Assembly (NCBI GenBank): GCA_003250495.1
Contig: QKGH01000207.1
Span: 1 to 44,519 of the forward strand
DNA from: Marinobacterium sp.
GTDB lineage: Bacteria; Pseudomonadota; Gammaproteobacteria; Pseudomonadales; Balneatricaceae
Direction of reading: 5' to 3'
DNA length: 44,519 nucleotides
The notes beneath the pieces were generated by a model. It was not told the origin of the DNA. It did not search any database and worked only from the letters and a program-made list of their open reading frames with translations. The translations under genes and the position numbers were made by a program. Positions 20,669 to 29,670 of the stretch are shown here, piece by piece. Each line of letters opens with the position of its first letter. Within the stretch, counting starts at the first letter, position 1.

Positions 20669-21748
20669 TCAGGCGCTTAGCTTGCTGCTGAGTTCCGGGT
20701 GGCGGGCCAGGGTGGTGACCAGGGCATCCATCTCGTCGTCGGTACCGACCGTGATGCGCAGATAGTCAGCGATCTGCTCCTTGCTGAAGTGGCGTACCAG
20801 AATGTTATGGCTGCGCAGGTAGCTCATCAGCTCGGCGCCGGGGATGTCCGGGTGGCGGGCGAACAGGAAGTTGGTGCTCGACGGCAGTACGTTAAAGCCC
20901 AGTGCCGTCAGCCGTTCTGCCGCACTTTCCCGAGTGTCGACGATGCGCTGGCAGGTGGCGACGAAATAGTCGCGGTCGGCCAGTGCCGCGCAGGCGGTTT
21001 CGATCGCCAGCATATCCAGCGGATAGGAGTTGAAACTGTTCTTGACCCGTTCCAGCCCCTCGATCAGTGCCGGGTGGCCGAAGGCAAAGCCGATGCGCAT
21101 GCCGGCCAGGGAGCGGGATTTGGAGAAGGTCTGTACCACCAGCAGGTTGGGGAACTCATTGACCAGCGCCAAGGCGCTTTCGGCGCCGAAATCGACATAG
21201 GCTTCGTCAACCAGCACCAGGGTTTCGGTATTGGCTTCCAGCAACGAGCGGATGGCGTCGAGCCCCAGGGCGATGCCGGTCGGGGCGTTGGGGTTGGCGA
21301 AGATGATGCCGCCGTTCGGCGTGCGATAGTGCGCCAGATCGATGCGGAACTGCTGGTCCAGCGGGATCTTGCGGTAATCGATGTCGAACAGGTCGCAGTA
21401 GACGTCGTAAAAGCTGTAGGTCGTTTCCGGCATCAGCAGCGGCGCGTTTTGGCGGAAAAAGGCCATGAAGGCCAGCGCCAGCACCTCGTCGGAACCGTTG
21501 CCGACGAAGATCTGCCGGGTTTCCAGCCCGCTGTCCTCGGCCAGGGCCTGTTTTAGGCGGCCGGCGTCGGGGTCCGGATACAGGCGCAGGCGTTCGCTCG
21601 GAAAGCTGTGGAGTGCCGCACTGACGCCGGGGGCCGGGGGATAGGGGTTCTCATTGGTGTTGAGTTTGATCAGTCCGGCCACCTTCGGCTGTTCGCCCGG
21701 GGTATAGGGCACCAGGGAGTGGATGGCGGGACTCCAGAATTTGCTCAT
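20669..21748 (-). CDS. hisC: Histidinol-phosphate aminotransferase
   Basis: 359 aa; LNTNENPYPP, FANPNAPTG, TFSKSRSLAGMRIG motifs. Confidence 0.95.
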   Translation of the reverse strand: MSKFWSPAIHSLVPYTPGEQPKVAGLIKLNTNENPYPPAPGVSAALHSFPSERLRLYPDPDAGRLKQALAEDSGLETRQIFVGNGSDEVLALAFMAFFRQNAPLLMPETTYSFYDVYCDLFDIDYRKIPLDQQFRIDLAHYRTPNGGIIFANPNAPTGIALGLDAIRSLLEANTETLVLVDEAYVDFGAESALALVNEFPNLLVVQTFSKSRSLAGMRIGFAFGHPALIEGLERVKNSFNSYPLDMLAIETACAALADRDYFVATCQRIVDTRESAAERLTALGFNVLPSSTNFLFARHPDIPGAELMSYLRSHNILVRHFSKEQIADYLRITVGTDDEMDALVTTLARHPELSSKLSA

Positions 21749-21861
21749 TGCGCGTGCTGCTCTCGGATGGCGTAACCGTGATAAGGGGCCAAAGCATAGC
21801 AGAGCGCTTGGTGTCAGGGTAGTCGCGGCGGGCGCCGACAGCTAAGGCCGGGGAGTGATCC

Positions 21862-22344
21862 CTAGGCCTGCGGTGGCCGATCGAGCCGGCCGATATCGAG
21901 CATCGGTGCGGCATCGATCTGGTCCGCCCCCAGCAGTGTGGCGACACGTTGCAGCGAAGCCTGGATCATCGACTGTTCCCAGGCTTCCAGTGCCGTAAAA
22001 CGGTGCACGAATTGATCCTGCAGCGTGGTGGGTGCGGATTGCAGCCGCTCCGTGCCGGCCGCTGTCGGGCTGACCAGTACCTTGCGCTTGTCGCTCTGGC
22101 TGCGCTCTCTGCGGACCAGTCCCTTGAGCTCCAGGCGGTCGATGATACTGGTGACCGTGGCCTGGGCGAGGTTCATCTTGCGCGCCAGTACGCCGATGGT
22201 GATCGCGCCCTCGGTTTCGAGGGTCTGCATCGTCATCAGTTGCGGCAGGGTGAGCCCGGTCATCCTGCTGAGCTGTTTGTCGTGCATATCGGTAACGCGG
22301 ATGATCTGGCGGAGCAGAATCAGCACGTCTTGGCTCTTATCCAT
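21862..22344 (-). CDS. MarR-family transcriptional regulator
   Basis: 160 aa; MNLAQATVTSIIDRLELKGLVRRERSQSDKRKVLVSPT wHTH. Confidence 0.92.
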   Translation of the reverse strand: MDKSQDVLILLRQIIRVTDMHDKQLSRMTGLTLPQLMTMQTLETEGAITIGVLARKMNLAQATVTSIIDRLELKGLVRRERSQSDKRKVLVSPTAAGTERLQSAPTTLQDQFVHRFTALEAWEQSMIQASLQRVATLLGADQIDAAPMLDIGRLDRPPQA

Positions 22345-22406
22345 GAGGTGTGAAACCCGTGTTCAGCGTCGAAAGCGCGCCGTTTTTAACGTGAATCGGG
22401 AGATCA

Positions 22407-22423
22407 TGCAATAAAAGATTGCA
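22407..22423. promoter_or_regulatory. Candidate MarR operator upstream of the MarR gene
   Basis: TGCAAT-AAAAG-ATTGCA inverted repeat; another ATTGCAT nearby in AT-rich DNA. Confidence 0.4.
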
Positions 22424-22810
22424 TATTTTAAATATATTGCATCGGAATGCGATCGAATTTTATTTTGCTGGCGAGAGCTTTATGGCGGCAATGGCATATT
22501 AAAAATGGCGCTTAAGTTATAAATCGTAATATTCGATTCGTATCTCGATATATTTTAAATCGCAGTAAGGTGGGTTTGAGTCGAGGGCGGCTTGGCGATC
22601 TTCTGGGCTGGCCTGTCTGTGATCGGAGCCTAGTGAAAGGACGCGACGGCAAAGATAGCGGGTGCGGGCGCGAATAGCGGATGCGGTTCGCTGTTGCTGT
22701 TGCCGTGGCAGGCGACGGAGGTGGCTAAATGGGGTGGGTAGAGATTGGTGCGGGCAACAATCGACCTCCCGTCCAGGCGGCGGCAGGTCGATCTTGGAAC
22801 GGGGCGGGCG

Positions 22811-23002
22811 TTAGGTACGCTCGTCGTAGATGTCGCCAATCTGCTTGGCCAGGCGACGCTCTTCCATCAGGTCTTCGATCTGGCGACGGCGCTTGCCGTT
22901 GTAGCGCAGTCGGCTGCGGGTAGCATCTTCGTCGTCGCTAAACTGTTCGTTCCAATCGTCAAGGTCGTCAAGTGACTGATCGACACGGACTTTAGTGCCC
23001 AT
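22811..23002 (-). CDS. PA3496-family small protein
   Basis: 63 aa; KRRRQIEDLMEERRLAKQIGDIYDE. Confidence 0.75.
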   Translation of the reverse strand: MGTKVRVDQSLDDLDDWNEQFSDDEDATRSRLRYNGKRRRQIEDLMEERRLAKQIGDIYDERT

Positions 23003-23229
23003 CGGCTGTTATCTCGCACTTAGGTTTCGGTAATGCAGGGAGCTGCTGTTTAGATACCAGGCTCGGGGTTTATATCGGTATATAAAGCCCACCCGACCAG
23101 TGGTTTGTGGCCCGATCCTGTATTGGCGCGAATATAATTCAGCGTTAAGCACGCCTCAAAATTGATTTTTCCTATAAATAAGATCGGAAGAAACTCGTCT
23201 TATCTATCATGTGGAGGGCAGGGGGAGGG

Positions 23230-23260
23230 GCTGCAGGCCGCTCTACGACCGGCCTGCAGC
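23230..23260. terminator. Hairpin downstream of phaC (no clear U-tract)
   Basis: GCTGCAGGCCG-CTCTACGAC-CGGCCTGCAGC. Confidence 0.5.
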
Positions 23261-23277
23261 GATGCAACGAGGAGCGA

Positions 23278-25011
23278 CTATTTCTCTAACACATAACTTC
23301 CCGGGGCGGGGCAGATCGGGGCATAACCCGCCTCCCGGTTGCCCATCGGGGGCGGGGCGGTGCGTCCGCTGGAATGTTCGGCCAGCCACTCCGACCAGGG
23401 TTCCCACCAGGAGCCGGTATGCGGTTCATTTCGCGTTACCCAGTCATCGGCCGGGATATATTTGTCGTCCTTGAGACTGGTCGCGATACGGTAGCTGCGG
23501 CGCGGGTGGCCCGGTTCGCTGACGATGCCCGCGTTGTGGCCGCCGCTGGTCAGCACGAAGGTCAGGTCGGTATTGACCAGGCCGTGCAGTTTGTAGACCG
23601 AGTGCCAGGGCGCGACATGGTCGGTTTCGGTGGCCACGGAGAAGATCGGCGCGCGGATATCATGCAGGGATACCGGACGGTCGTCGACCGTGAAGCGGCC
23701 GCTGGCCAGGTCGTTGTTCAGGAACATCTGGCGCAGGTACTGCGAGTGCATCTTGTACGGCATGCGGGTGGAGTCGGAGTTCCACGCCATCAGGTCGTTC
23801 ATGTGCGGGCGCTCGCCGAGCAGGTATTCGCTGACCAGGCGCGACCAGAGCAGGTCGTAGGAGCGCAGCAGCGTGAACGCCCCGGCCATCTGGTTGGTGT
23901 CCAGATAGCCGCGATCCCACATCATATCTTCCATATAGCTGAGCTGGCTTTCATCGATGAACAGCATCAGCTCCCCGGCCTCGGTAAAGTCGGTCTGGGC
24001 GGTGAACAGCGAGATCGATTTCATCTGGTCGTTGCCATCGCGCGCGGCGGCGGCCGCGGCCGTGGCGAGCAGGGTACCGCCGAGGCAATAGCCGACGGTG
24101 TGCACCTTCTGCTCCGGCACGATCGAATTGATCGCACGCAGTGCATCGCGCACCCCGCGGTTGATGTAATCGCGAATCTGCATGTCGCGGTCTTCGGCCT
24201 CGGGGTTATGCCAGGAGACCATGAATACCGTATGGCCCTTGTCGACCAGGTAGCGCACCATCGAGTTGTGCTCGGACAGGTCGAGGATGTAGTACTTCAT
24301 GATCCAGGCGGGGATGATCAGCACCGGTTCGGCATACACATCCTTGGTGGTGGGCTCATACTGGATCAGCTCGATCAGGCGGTTCTTGTAGATCACCTGG
24401 CCCTTGGTCGCGCCGATATTCTTGCCGACGCAGTATTCGCTGCATTGCCGGCTGGTGCCCATGATGTACTCCTGCATATCCTCCAGCAGGTTCTGCATCC
24501 CCTGGACCAGGTTCATGCCGCCACTTTCCACCGTTTTTTCGATCACTTTCGGGTTGGTGGTCGGGAAGTTGGTCGGCGAGAACACATCGAGCAATTGGCG
24601 GGCGCTGAAGGAGACCACGTTCTCGTGATGGCGGCCGACCCCGGGAATACCGGTCGTCGCGTAATGCCACCACTGTTCGCGCATCAGGAAGCTCTGCGCC
24701 ATGACGTTGAACGGGAAGGTGTTCCAGGCCGGATCCTTGAAACGGCGGTCCTGGGCCAGCGGCGTGATCAGCGGCGGGGTGTTGGGGTCTACCGCGGCGC
24801 GGGTGCTCCACAGCGCGAGGGCCTGGGTTTTACGCGAGATATTTTCCGCCAGTTCGCTGATCTTGCCGGGCGAGTGGCTGAGGTGGATCAGCCAGTCGAG
24901 GTAGGCCAGCGACAGGGATGCCGGGGACATGCCCTGGGTAAAGCGGCTTTCCATGGCGTGGATGACACGGTCGATGTTGTTTTTCAGGTCATGGAGAGAG
25001 GATTGCGGCAT
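23278..25011 (-). CDS. phaC: Class I poly(3-hydroxyalkanoate) synthase
   Basis: 577 aa; lipase-like box GYCLGG, HNPEAEDRDM, SGGHNAGIVSEPGH. Confidence 0.95.
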   Translation of the reverse strand: MPQSSLHDLKNNIDRVIHAMESRFTQGMSPASLSLAYLDWLIHLSHSPGKISELAENISRKTQALALWSTRAAVDPNTPPLITPLAQDRRFKDPAWNTFPFNVMAQSFLMREQWWHYATTGIPGVGRHHENVVSFSARQLLDVFSPTNFPTTNPKVIEKTVESGGMNLVQGMQNLLEDMQEYIMGTSRQCSEYCVGKNIGATKGQVIYKNRLIELIQYEPTTKDVYAEPVLIIPAWIMKYYILDLSEHNSMVRYLVDKGHTVFMVSWHNPEAEDRDMQIRDYINRGVRDALRAINSIVPEQKVHTVGYCLGGTLLATAAAAAARDGNDQMKSISLFTAQTDFTEAGELMLFIDESQLSYMEDMMWDRGYLDTNQMAGAFTLLRSYDLLWSRLVSEYLLGERPHMNDLMAWNSDSTRMPYKMHSQYLRQMFLNNDLASGRFTVDDRPVSLHDIRAPIFSVATETDHVAPWHSVYKLHGLVNTDLTFVLTSGGHNAGIVSEPGHPRRSYRIATSLKDDKYIPADDWVTRNEPHTGSWWEPWSEWLAEHSSGRTAPPPMGNREAGYAPICPAPGSYVLEK

Positions 25012-25293
25012 GGAACAGCCTCCTTGCGGTCATAACTGTTAGTTTCTCACAACGCTGCTGCGCGCTGAAATAGGTATTGGCACTACCCATAACGGTTGTT
25101 TATTACCAGAAAATGTCCGCTGATGACGGGATGCTTCGACCGCCTCGGCGCAGCGGCGGTTGACAAAACGCAAACAGCATACTGCTTATTCTCTTTTGCT
25201 GCACCTGCGAAAGACATAAAATGCTCAAGTGTTCTACATTCAGAACTTGGATTCAGCAAACCGCCACCGCCAGCGTTAACAGGATGATTCAGC

Positions 25294-28020
25294 GTGTCGA
25301 CCCGATACTTAAAGCGTTTTTTCAAGCCCCGCTCCATCGCGATCTTCGGCGCTTCCGAGCGTGAGGACAGCATGGGGGGGATCGTGCTTCGCAACCTGCT
25401 GGAGAGCGGTTTTGCCGGTACGCTGATGGCGGTCAATGACAAGGGATATCCCAGCGTCAACGGCGTGCCGTGCTATTCCGGGGTGGCGGAACTGCCCGAG
25501 ATGCCGGATCTGGCGATCATCTGCACACCGCCGGAGGCGGTGGCCGGTATCGTGCGCAAGCTCGGGGCCAACATGGTCAAGGCGGCGATGATTCTGACCG
25601 GCGGCCTGTCGCTGCACCAGAACAGCCGCGCCCGGACCCTGCGCGAAGAGGTCCGCGAGGCTACGCGGCCCTACGGCCTGCGCATACTGGGCCCCGACTG
25701 CATGGGGATGCTGGTGCCGGGCTCCAATATGAACGCCAGCTATTCCCACGCCAATATCCTGAAGGGGAAGGTGGCCTATGTCGGGCAATCCGGTCTGCTC
25801 GGGACGGCGATCATCGACTGGGCCAACGGCCAGGAGATCGGCTTCTCCCATTTCCTGACCCTGGGCGACGGCGTCGATGTGGACCTGCCCTCCATCGTCG
25901 ATTACCTGGCCCGCGACCCGATGACCCACGCCATCCTGCTGCAGATGGACCGGGTCATCGGCAATGCGCGCAACTTCCTGTCCGCGATCCGCTCCGCCTC
26001 CCGCAACAAGCTGGTGCTGATCCTGAAGTCGAATATTCCCAATCCCGACGGTCCGCAGACGCCGGGGGTGCCGGACCGGGATCGGGTCTTCGATGCGGCG
26101 CTGCGCCGGGCGGGTGTGGTGCGAGTGGAGACCGCCGATGAGCTGTTCAACGCGCTGGAGACCCTGTCGCGGATGAAACCGATGCGCGGCGAGCGCCTGG
26201 CGGTGATGTGCAACGGCATGGGGCCCAATTCGCTGGCGACCGGACGGCTGCTGAAGAGCGGCGGCCAGCTGGCGCAATTGACGGAGGAGACGCAGCAGGC
26301 GCTGCGCGAGCTGTTGCCACCGGACAGTCGGGTCAGCAACCCGGTGGACCTGAACGGCGATGCCACGCCGCAGCGGTTTGCCGAGGCGGCGGCGATCCTG
26401 GTCAAGGACCCCAATGTCGATGCGCTGCTGGCGATCCATGCCCCGACGCGCCTGGCCCCCAGTGTGGCAACGGCGGAGGAGGTGGTGAAGATCGCGCGCA
26501 AGACGCCGCGTAACCTGCTGACCTGCTGGATGGGACGCGCCTCGGCCATCGCCGCGCGCAACCACTGTAACGCGGCGGGGATCGCGACCTTCCTGACTCC
26601 GGAGGAGAGCGTCGACGCGTTCATGCATATGGTCGATTACCACCACAACCAGCGGGTGATGCGGCAGACGCCGGCGCCCTACCAGTTGCAGAACCTGCCC
26701 AACCGTGAGCGCGCCCGTGGCTTGCTGGAGGAGGTTCAGGGCGACGCGCGGGAGTATCTGAAGCACGCTGAGGTTGGCACCCTGCTGAACCTGTACGAAA
26801 TTCCCACCGCCAAGACCTGCTATGCGCAGGATATCAACGGCGTCGTCGACTGCGCCCGGCAGATGGGTGGTTCGGTGGCGGTCAAGGCGATGCACAGTGC
26901 CAACGTCTACCCGTTCAGTTACGACGACAGCGCACATCAGCGCTGGCACGATATGGCGCTGGACCTCTACTCGATCAACGAGGTGCGCCACTCGGCGACC
27001 AAACTGGCCTACCGGGTCAGCGAAAAGTACAGCAACGACGAGTTGTTCGGGTTTGTCGTACAGCAGATGAAGCGCGGCTTCCAGTCATTACAGATCAACG
27101 TCGGCATCACCCGCGACCCGGTGTTCGGGCCGCTGCTGGTGTTTGGCGTCGGCGGCTATACCGTCGATGTGCTGGCGGACCGCAATGTGACCATCCCGCC
27201 GCTTAACCTGGCGCTGGCGCGGGAGGTGGTGAAGCGCTCGCGGGTCTACCGCATCATCGCCGAGAACAGCTACCAGGTGGAGCGCGATGTCGACCACCTC
27301 AGCGAACTGCTGCTGCGGCTGTCGGACATGGTGGTGGACCTGCCGCAGTTGCAAACGCTGGAGATCAACCCGCTGCTGCTGAACAAGCGCGGCCTGCTGG
27401 CGGTGGATTACACCGCGACCATCGGCGAGCCGCATCCGCCGGCGATCAGCCCCTACCCGGAGTACCTGACCGAACAGATCACGCTGCAGCGCTCCGGACG
27501 GGCGGCGATCCTGCGGCCGATCCGGGGCGAGGATGAACCGGCCCACCTGGAGTTCTACAACAAGCTCAGTCCGGAATCGATCCGCCTGCGCTACTTCTAC
27601 AGCCGCGGCGTGCCGACCCATGATGAGCTGGCGACCTGGACCCAGATCGATTACGACCGCGAGATGGCCTTTATCGTGTCGGCACTGAAGTTCGATGGCA
27701 GCGGCTACGAAACCCTCGGCGTGGTGCGAGCGGTAACCGATGCCGACAACGTGCGCGCCGAGTTCTCGGTGGTGATCCGCGACGATCTGCAGGGCGAGGG
27801 GCTCGGTGTGATCCTGATGCAGAAGGTGATCGACTATTGCCGTTCGCGCGGCACGCTGGAGCTGGCGGGCTCGACGTTGGCCACCAACAAGGGGATGCAG
27901 GGGTTGGCGCGCAAACTCGGCTTCCGTATCAGCTATAACGCCGAGGAGGAGGTGGTCGAGATGAAGATGCTGCTGAACGAGCCCACTGAAGACTGGCAGA
28001 TGTACCGGTTGCAGCAGTAA
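25294..28020 (+). CDS. NDP-forming acyl-CoA synthetase fused to C-terminal GNAT (PatZ/YfiQ-like protein lysine acetyltransferase), GTG start
   Basis: 908 aa; RSIAIFGASEREDSMGG N-terminus, ATP-grasp, C-terminal GNAT (VVIRDDLQGEGLGVILMQKVI). Confidence 0.93.
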   Translation: MSTRYLKRFFKPRSIAIFGASEREDSMGGIVLRNLLESGFAGTLMAVNDKGYPSVNGVPCYSGVAELPEMPDLAIICTPPEAVAGIVRKLGANMVKAAMILTGGLSLHQNSRARTLREEVREATRPYGLRILGPDCMGMLVPGSNMNASYSHANILKGKVAYVGQSGLLGTAIIDWANGQEIGFSHFLTLGDGVDVDLPSIVDYLARDPMTHAILLQMDRVIGNARNFLSAIRSASRNKLVLILKSNIPNPDGPQTPGVPDRDRVFDAALRRAGVVRVETADELFNALETLSRMKPMRGERLAVMCNGMGPNSLATGRLLKSGGQLAQLTEETQQALRELLPPDSRVSNPVDLNGDATPQRFAEAAAILVKDPNVDALLAIHAPTRLAPSVATAEEVVKIARKTPRNLLTCWMGRASAIAARNHCNAAGIATFLTPEESVDAFMHMVDYHHNQRVMRQTPAPYQLQNLPNRERARGLLEEVQGDAREYLKHAEVGTLLNLYEIPTAKTCYAQDINGVVDCARQMGGSVAVKAMHSANVYPFSYDDSAHQRWHDMALDLYSINEVRHSATKLAYRVSEKYSNDELFGFVVQQMKRGFQSLQINVGITRDPVFGPLLVFGVGGYTVDVLADRNVTIPPLNLALAREVVKRSRVYRIIAENSYQVERDVDHLSELLLRLSDMVVDLPQLQTLEINPLLLNKRGLLAVDYTATIGEPHPPAISPYPEYLTEQITLQRSGRAAILRPIRGEDEPAHLEFYNKLSPESIRLRYFYSRGVPTHDELATWTQIDYDREMAFIVSALKFDGSGYETLGVVRAVTDADNVRAEFSVVIRDDLQGEGLGVILMQKVIDYCRSRGTLELAGSTLATNKGMQGLARKLGFRISYNAEEEVVEMKMLLNEPTEDWQMYRLQQ

Positions 28021-28074
28021 TCGCCGCTCCGTATAGTCGCGGCTCCTGATCATCAAGGTTTTCAAGTCGTTGCG

Positions 28075-28770
28075 ATGAATCTGTCGGGTTCCGTGTCCGC
28101 TTTCCGCCTGTCGCTGCCGGTGCTGTTCGGTTATATACCGCTCGGCATCGCCTTTGGCGTGCTGTTTTCCGATCTTGGCTATCACTGGCTCTGGGCCGTG
28201 GCGATGGGGCTGATCATCTTCGCCGGCGCCGCGCAGTTTCTCGCCGTCGGCCTGATCGCCAACCATGCCGGCCTGTTCGAGGTCGGCGTGGCGATCTTCC
28301 TGCTCAATGCCCGGCATATGGTCTACGGCCTGTCGCTGATCAACCGCCTCGGCTTGCGGGGATGGCGGCGCTGGTATCTGATCTTCGCGCTGACCGACGA
28401 AACCTATTCGCTGCTGACGCTGCTGGAGCAGCGTGCCCCGGCGCTACGCGATCGCCTGCAGGTCCGGGTCGCGGCGCTCAACCATCTGTACTGGGTGCTG
28501 GGCTGCGGCCTCGGCGCCTGGCTCGGTACCACGCTGGATCTGCCGACGGAAGGTGCGGAGTTCGCGTTGCCGGCACTGTTCATGGTGCTGGTGGTGGAGC
28601 AGTATCGCGCGCTGCGACGCCCGTTGCCCTTCCTGGTGGGGCTGGCTATCGCCGCCCTCGCGATGCTGTTGCACCCCGATCAGATGCTGTTGATCTCGGT
28701 GCTGTTGGCGGTAGCGGTGTTGTTGCTGGTGCGAGGAGGGGAGAAATGGACGCACAGACGTATCTTCTGA
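28075..28770 (+). CDS. azlC: AzlC-family branched-chain amino acid exporter subunit
   Basis: 231 aa; PLGIAFGVLFSDLG, FAGAAQFLAVGLI, LLNARHMVYGLSL. Confidence 0.93.
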   Translation: MNLSGSVSAFRLSLPVLFGYIPLGIAFGVLFSDLGYHWLWAVAMGLIIFAGAAQFLAVGLIANHAGLFEVGVAIFLLNARHMVYGLSLINRLGLRGWRRWYLIFALTDETYSLLTLLEQRAPALRDRLQVRVAALNHLYWVLGCGLGAWLGTTLDLPTEGAEFALPALFMVLVVEQYRALRRPLPFLVGLAIAALAMLLHPDQMLLISVLLAVAVLLLVRGGEKWTHRRIF

Positions 28771-29081
28771 GTTTCATCCTGGTGGCGGCACTGGCGACCT
28801 TCCTGACCCGGGCCTTGCCCTTCGTACTGTTTTCGCGCCATTCCGACCATCCGTTGCTGGAATTCCTCGGCCGTTACCTGCCGCCGGTACTGATGGTGCT
28901 GCTGGTGGTCTATGCCATGCGGGACGCGCTGTTGAGCGGGCAGGATCTGCTGCCGTCGCTGCTGGCGCTGGGTGTCGTGGTCGGCTTGCAGCTGTGGTTG
29001 CGCAACGCGTTGATCAGTATCGGCGGGGGGACTGCACTCTACATGCTGCTGGTGCAGGGCGTCATCGCGTTACCGGGCTAG
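28746..29081 (+). CDS. azlD: AzlD-family transporter subunit
   Basis: In-frame ATG at 28746: MDAQTYLLSFILVAALATFLTRALPFVLF...; overlaps azlC. Confidence 0.9.
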   Translation: MDAQTYLLSFILVAALATFLTRALPFVLFSRHSDHPLLEFLGRYLPPVLMVLLVVYAMRDALLSGQDLLPSLLALGVVVGLQLWLRNALISIGGGTALYMLLVQGVIALPG

Positions 29082-29122
29082 TGCCGCCGTTGTAGTTGTG
29101 TTGCAGTGCCGTTTCGGCGGGG

Positions 29123-29494
29123 TCAGGAGGGACCCGGACCACAATACATCTCGTGCAGCGTGCGGATGATCCGCTTCGCCGTATCGCCCTCCAGCGAGTA
29201 GTAGATGGTCTGCGATACGCGGCGGGTCCTGACCAGGCCATCTTTGCGCAGTACGGCGAGGTGTTGGGATAGCGCACTCTGGCTGAGTTCCAGGCAGCGG
29301 TTCAGCTCGCTGACCGATAACTCCTTGCCATCCAGGTGGCACAGAATCAGCAGGCGACTGTCATTGGCCAGTGCCTTCATCAGTTTGGCGGCGCTGGATA
29401 CATTGCTTTTCATCATCTCTAGCGTACGCTCGCTCATGCAGCTCGAGCTTCTGGGCGCTAGTTCTTCGGTTCCGATCGTTGTGGATTCGCTCAC
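29123..29494 (-). CDS. ArsR-family regulator, BigR/SqrR/YgaV-like with two conserved cysteines (likely GTG start at 29494)
   Basis: wHTH ALANDSRLLILCHLDGKELSVSELNRCLELSQSALSQHLAVLRKDGLVRTRRVSQTIYYSL...EMYCGPGPS; GGAG 6 nt before GTG. Confidence 0.85.
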   Translation of the reverse strand: MSESTTIGTEELAPRSSSCMSERTLEMMKSNVSSAAKLMKALANDSRLLILCHLDGKELSVSELNRCLELSQSALSQHLAVLRKDGLVRTRRVSQTIYYSLEGDTAKRIIRTLHEMYCGPGPS

Positions 29495-29604
29495 GTACTT
29501 CTCCGGCAGGTGTGTCAAAACGTTTTTTCGACCACCCTTGCTGTCATAACAACGAAATTTTATCCCATACTTAAGCAACTGCTCAAATAACGGAAAAGCA
29601 GGGC

Positions 29605-29632
29605 TTGTTGAAATATTAGTATAACCTAATAT
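29605..29632 (+). promoter_or_regulatory. Promoter/operator of MMPL operon (divergent with arsR)
   Basis: TTGTTG-N16-TAATAT overlapping inverted repeat ATATTAG-TATAAC-CTAATAT (29613-29632). Confidence 0.6.
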
Positions 29633-29670
29633 ACTGCGTACAACTCTGAAGCAGACTGAGGATTCAGTGC

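Noticed and set aside
23374-25035. 553-aa ORF antisense to phaC
   Set aside because: Sense strand encodes an unmistakable PHA synthase; antisense product is low-complexity.
25309-26991. 560-aa ORF antisense to the PatZ-like gene
   Set aside because: Shadow ORF in GC-rich coding DNA; Arg/His/Gln-rich nonsense composition.
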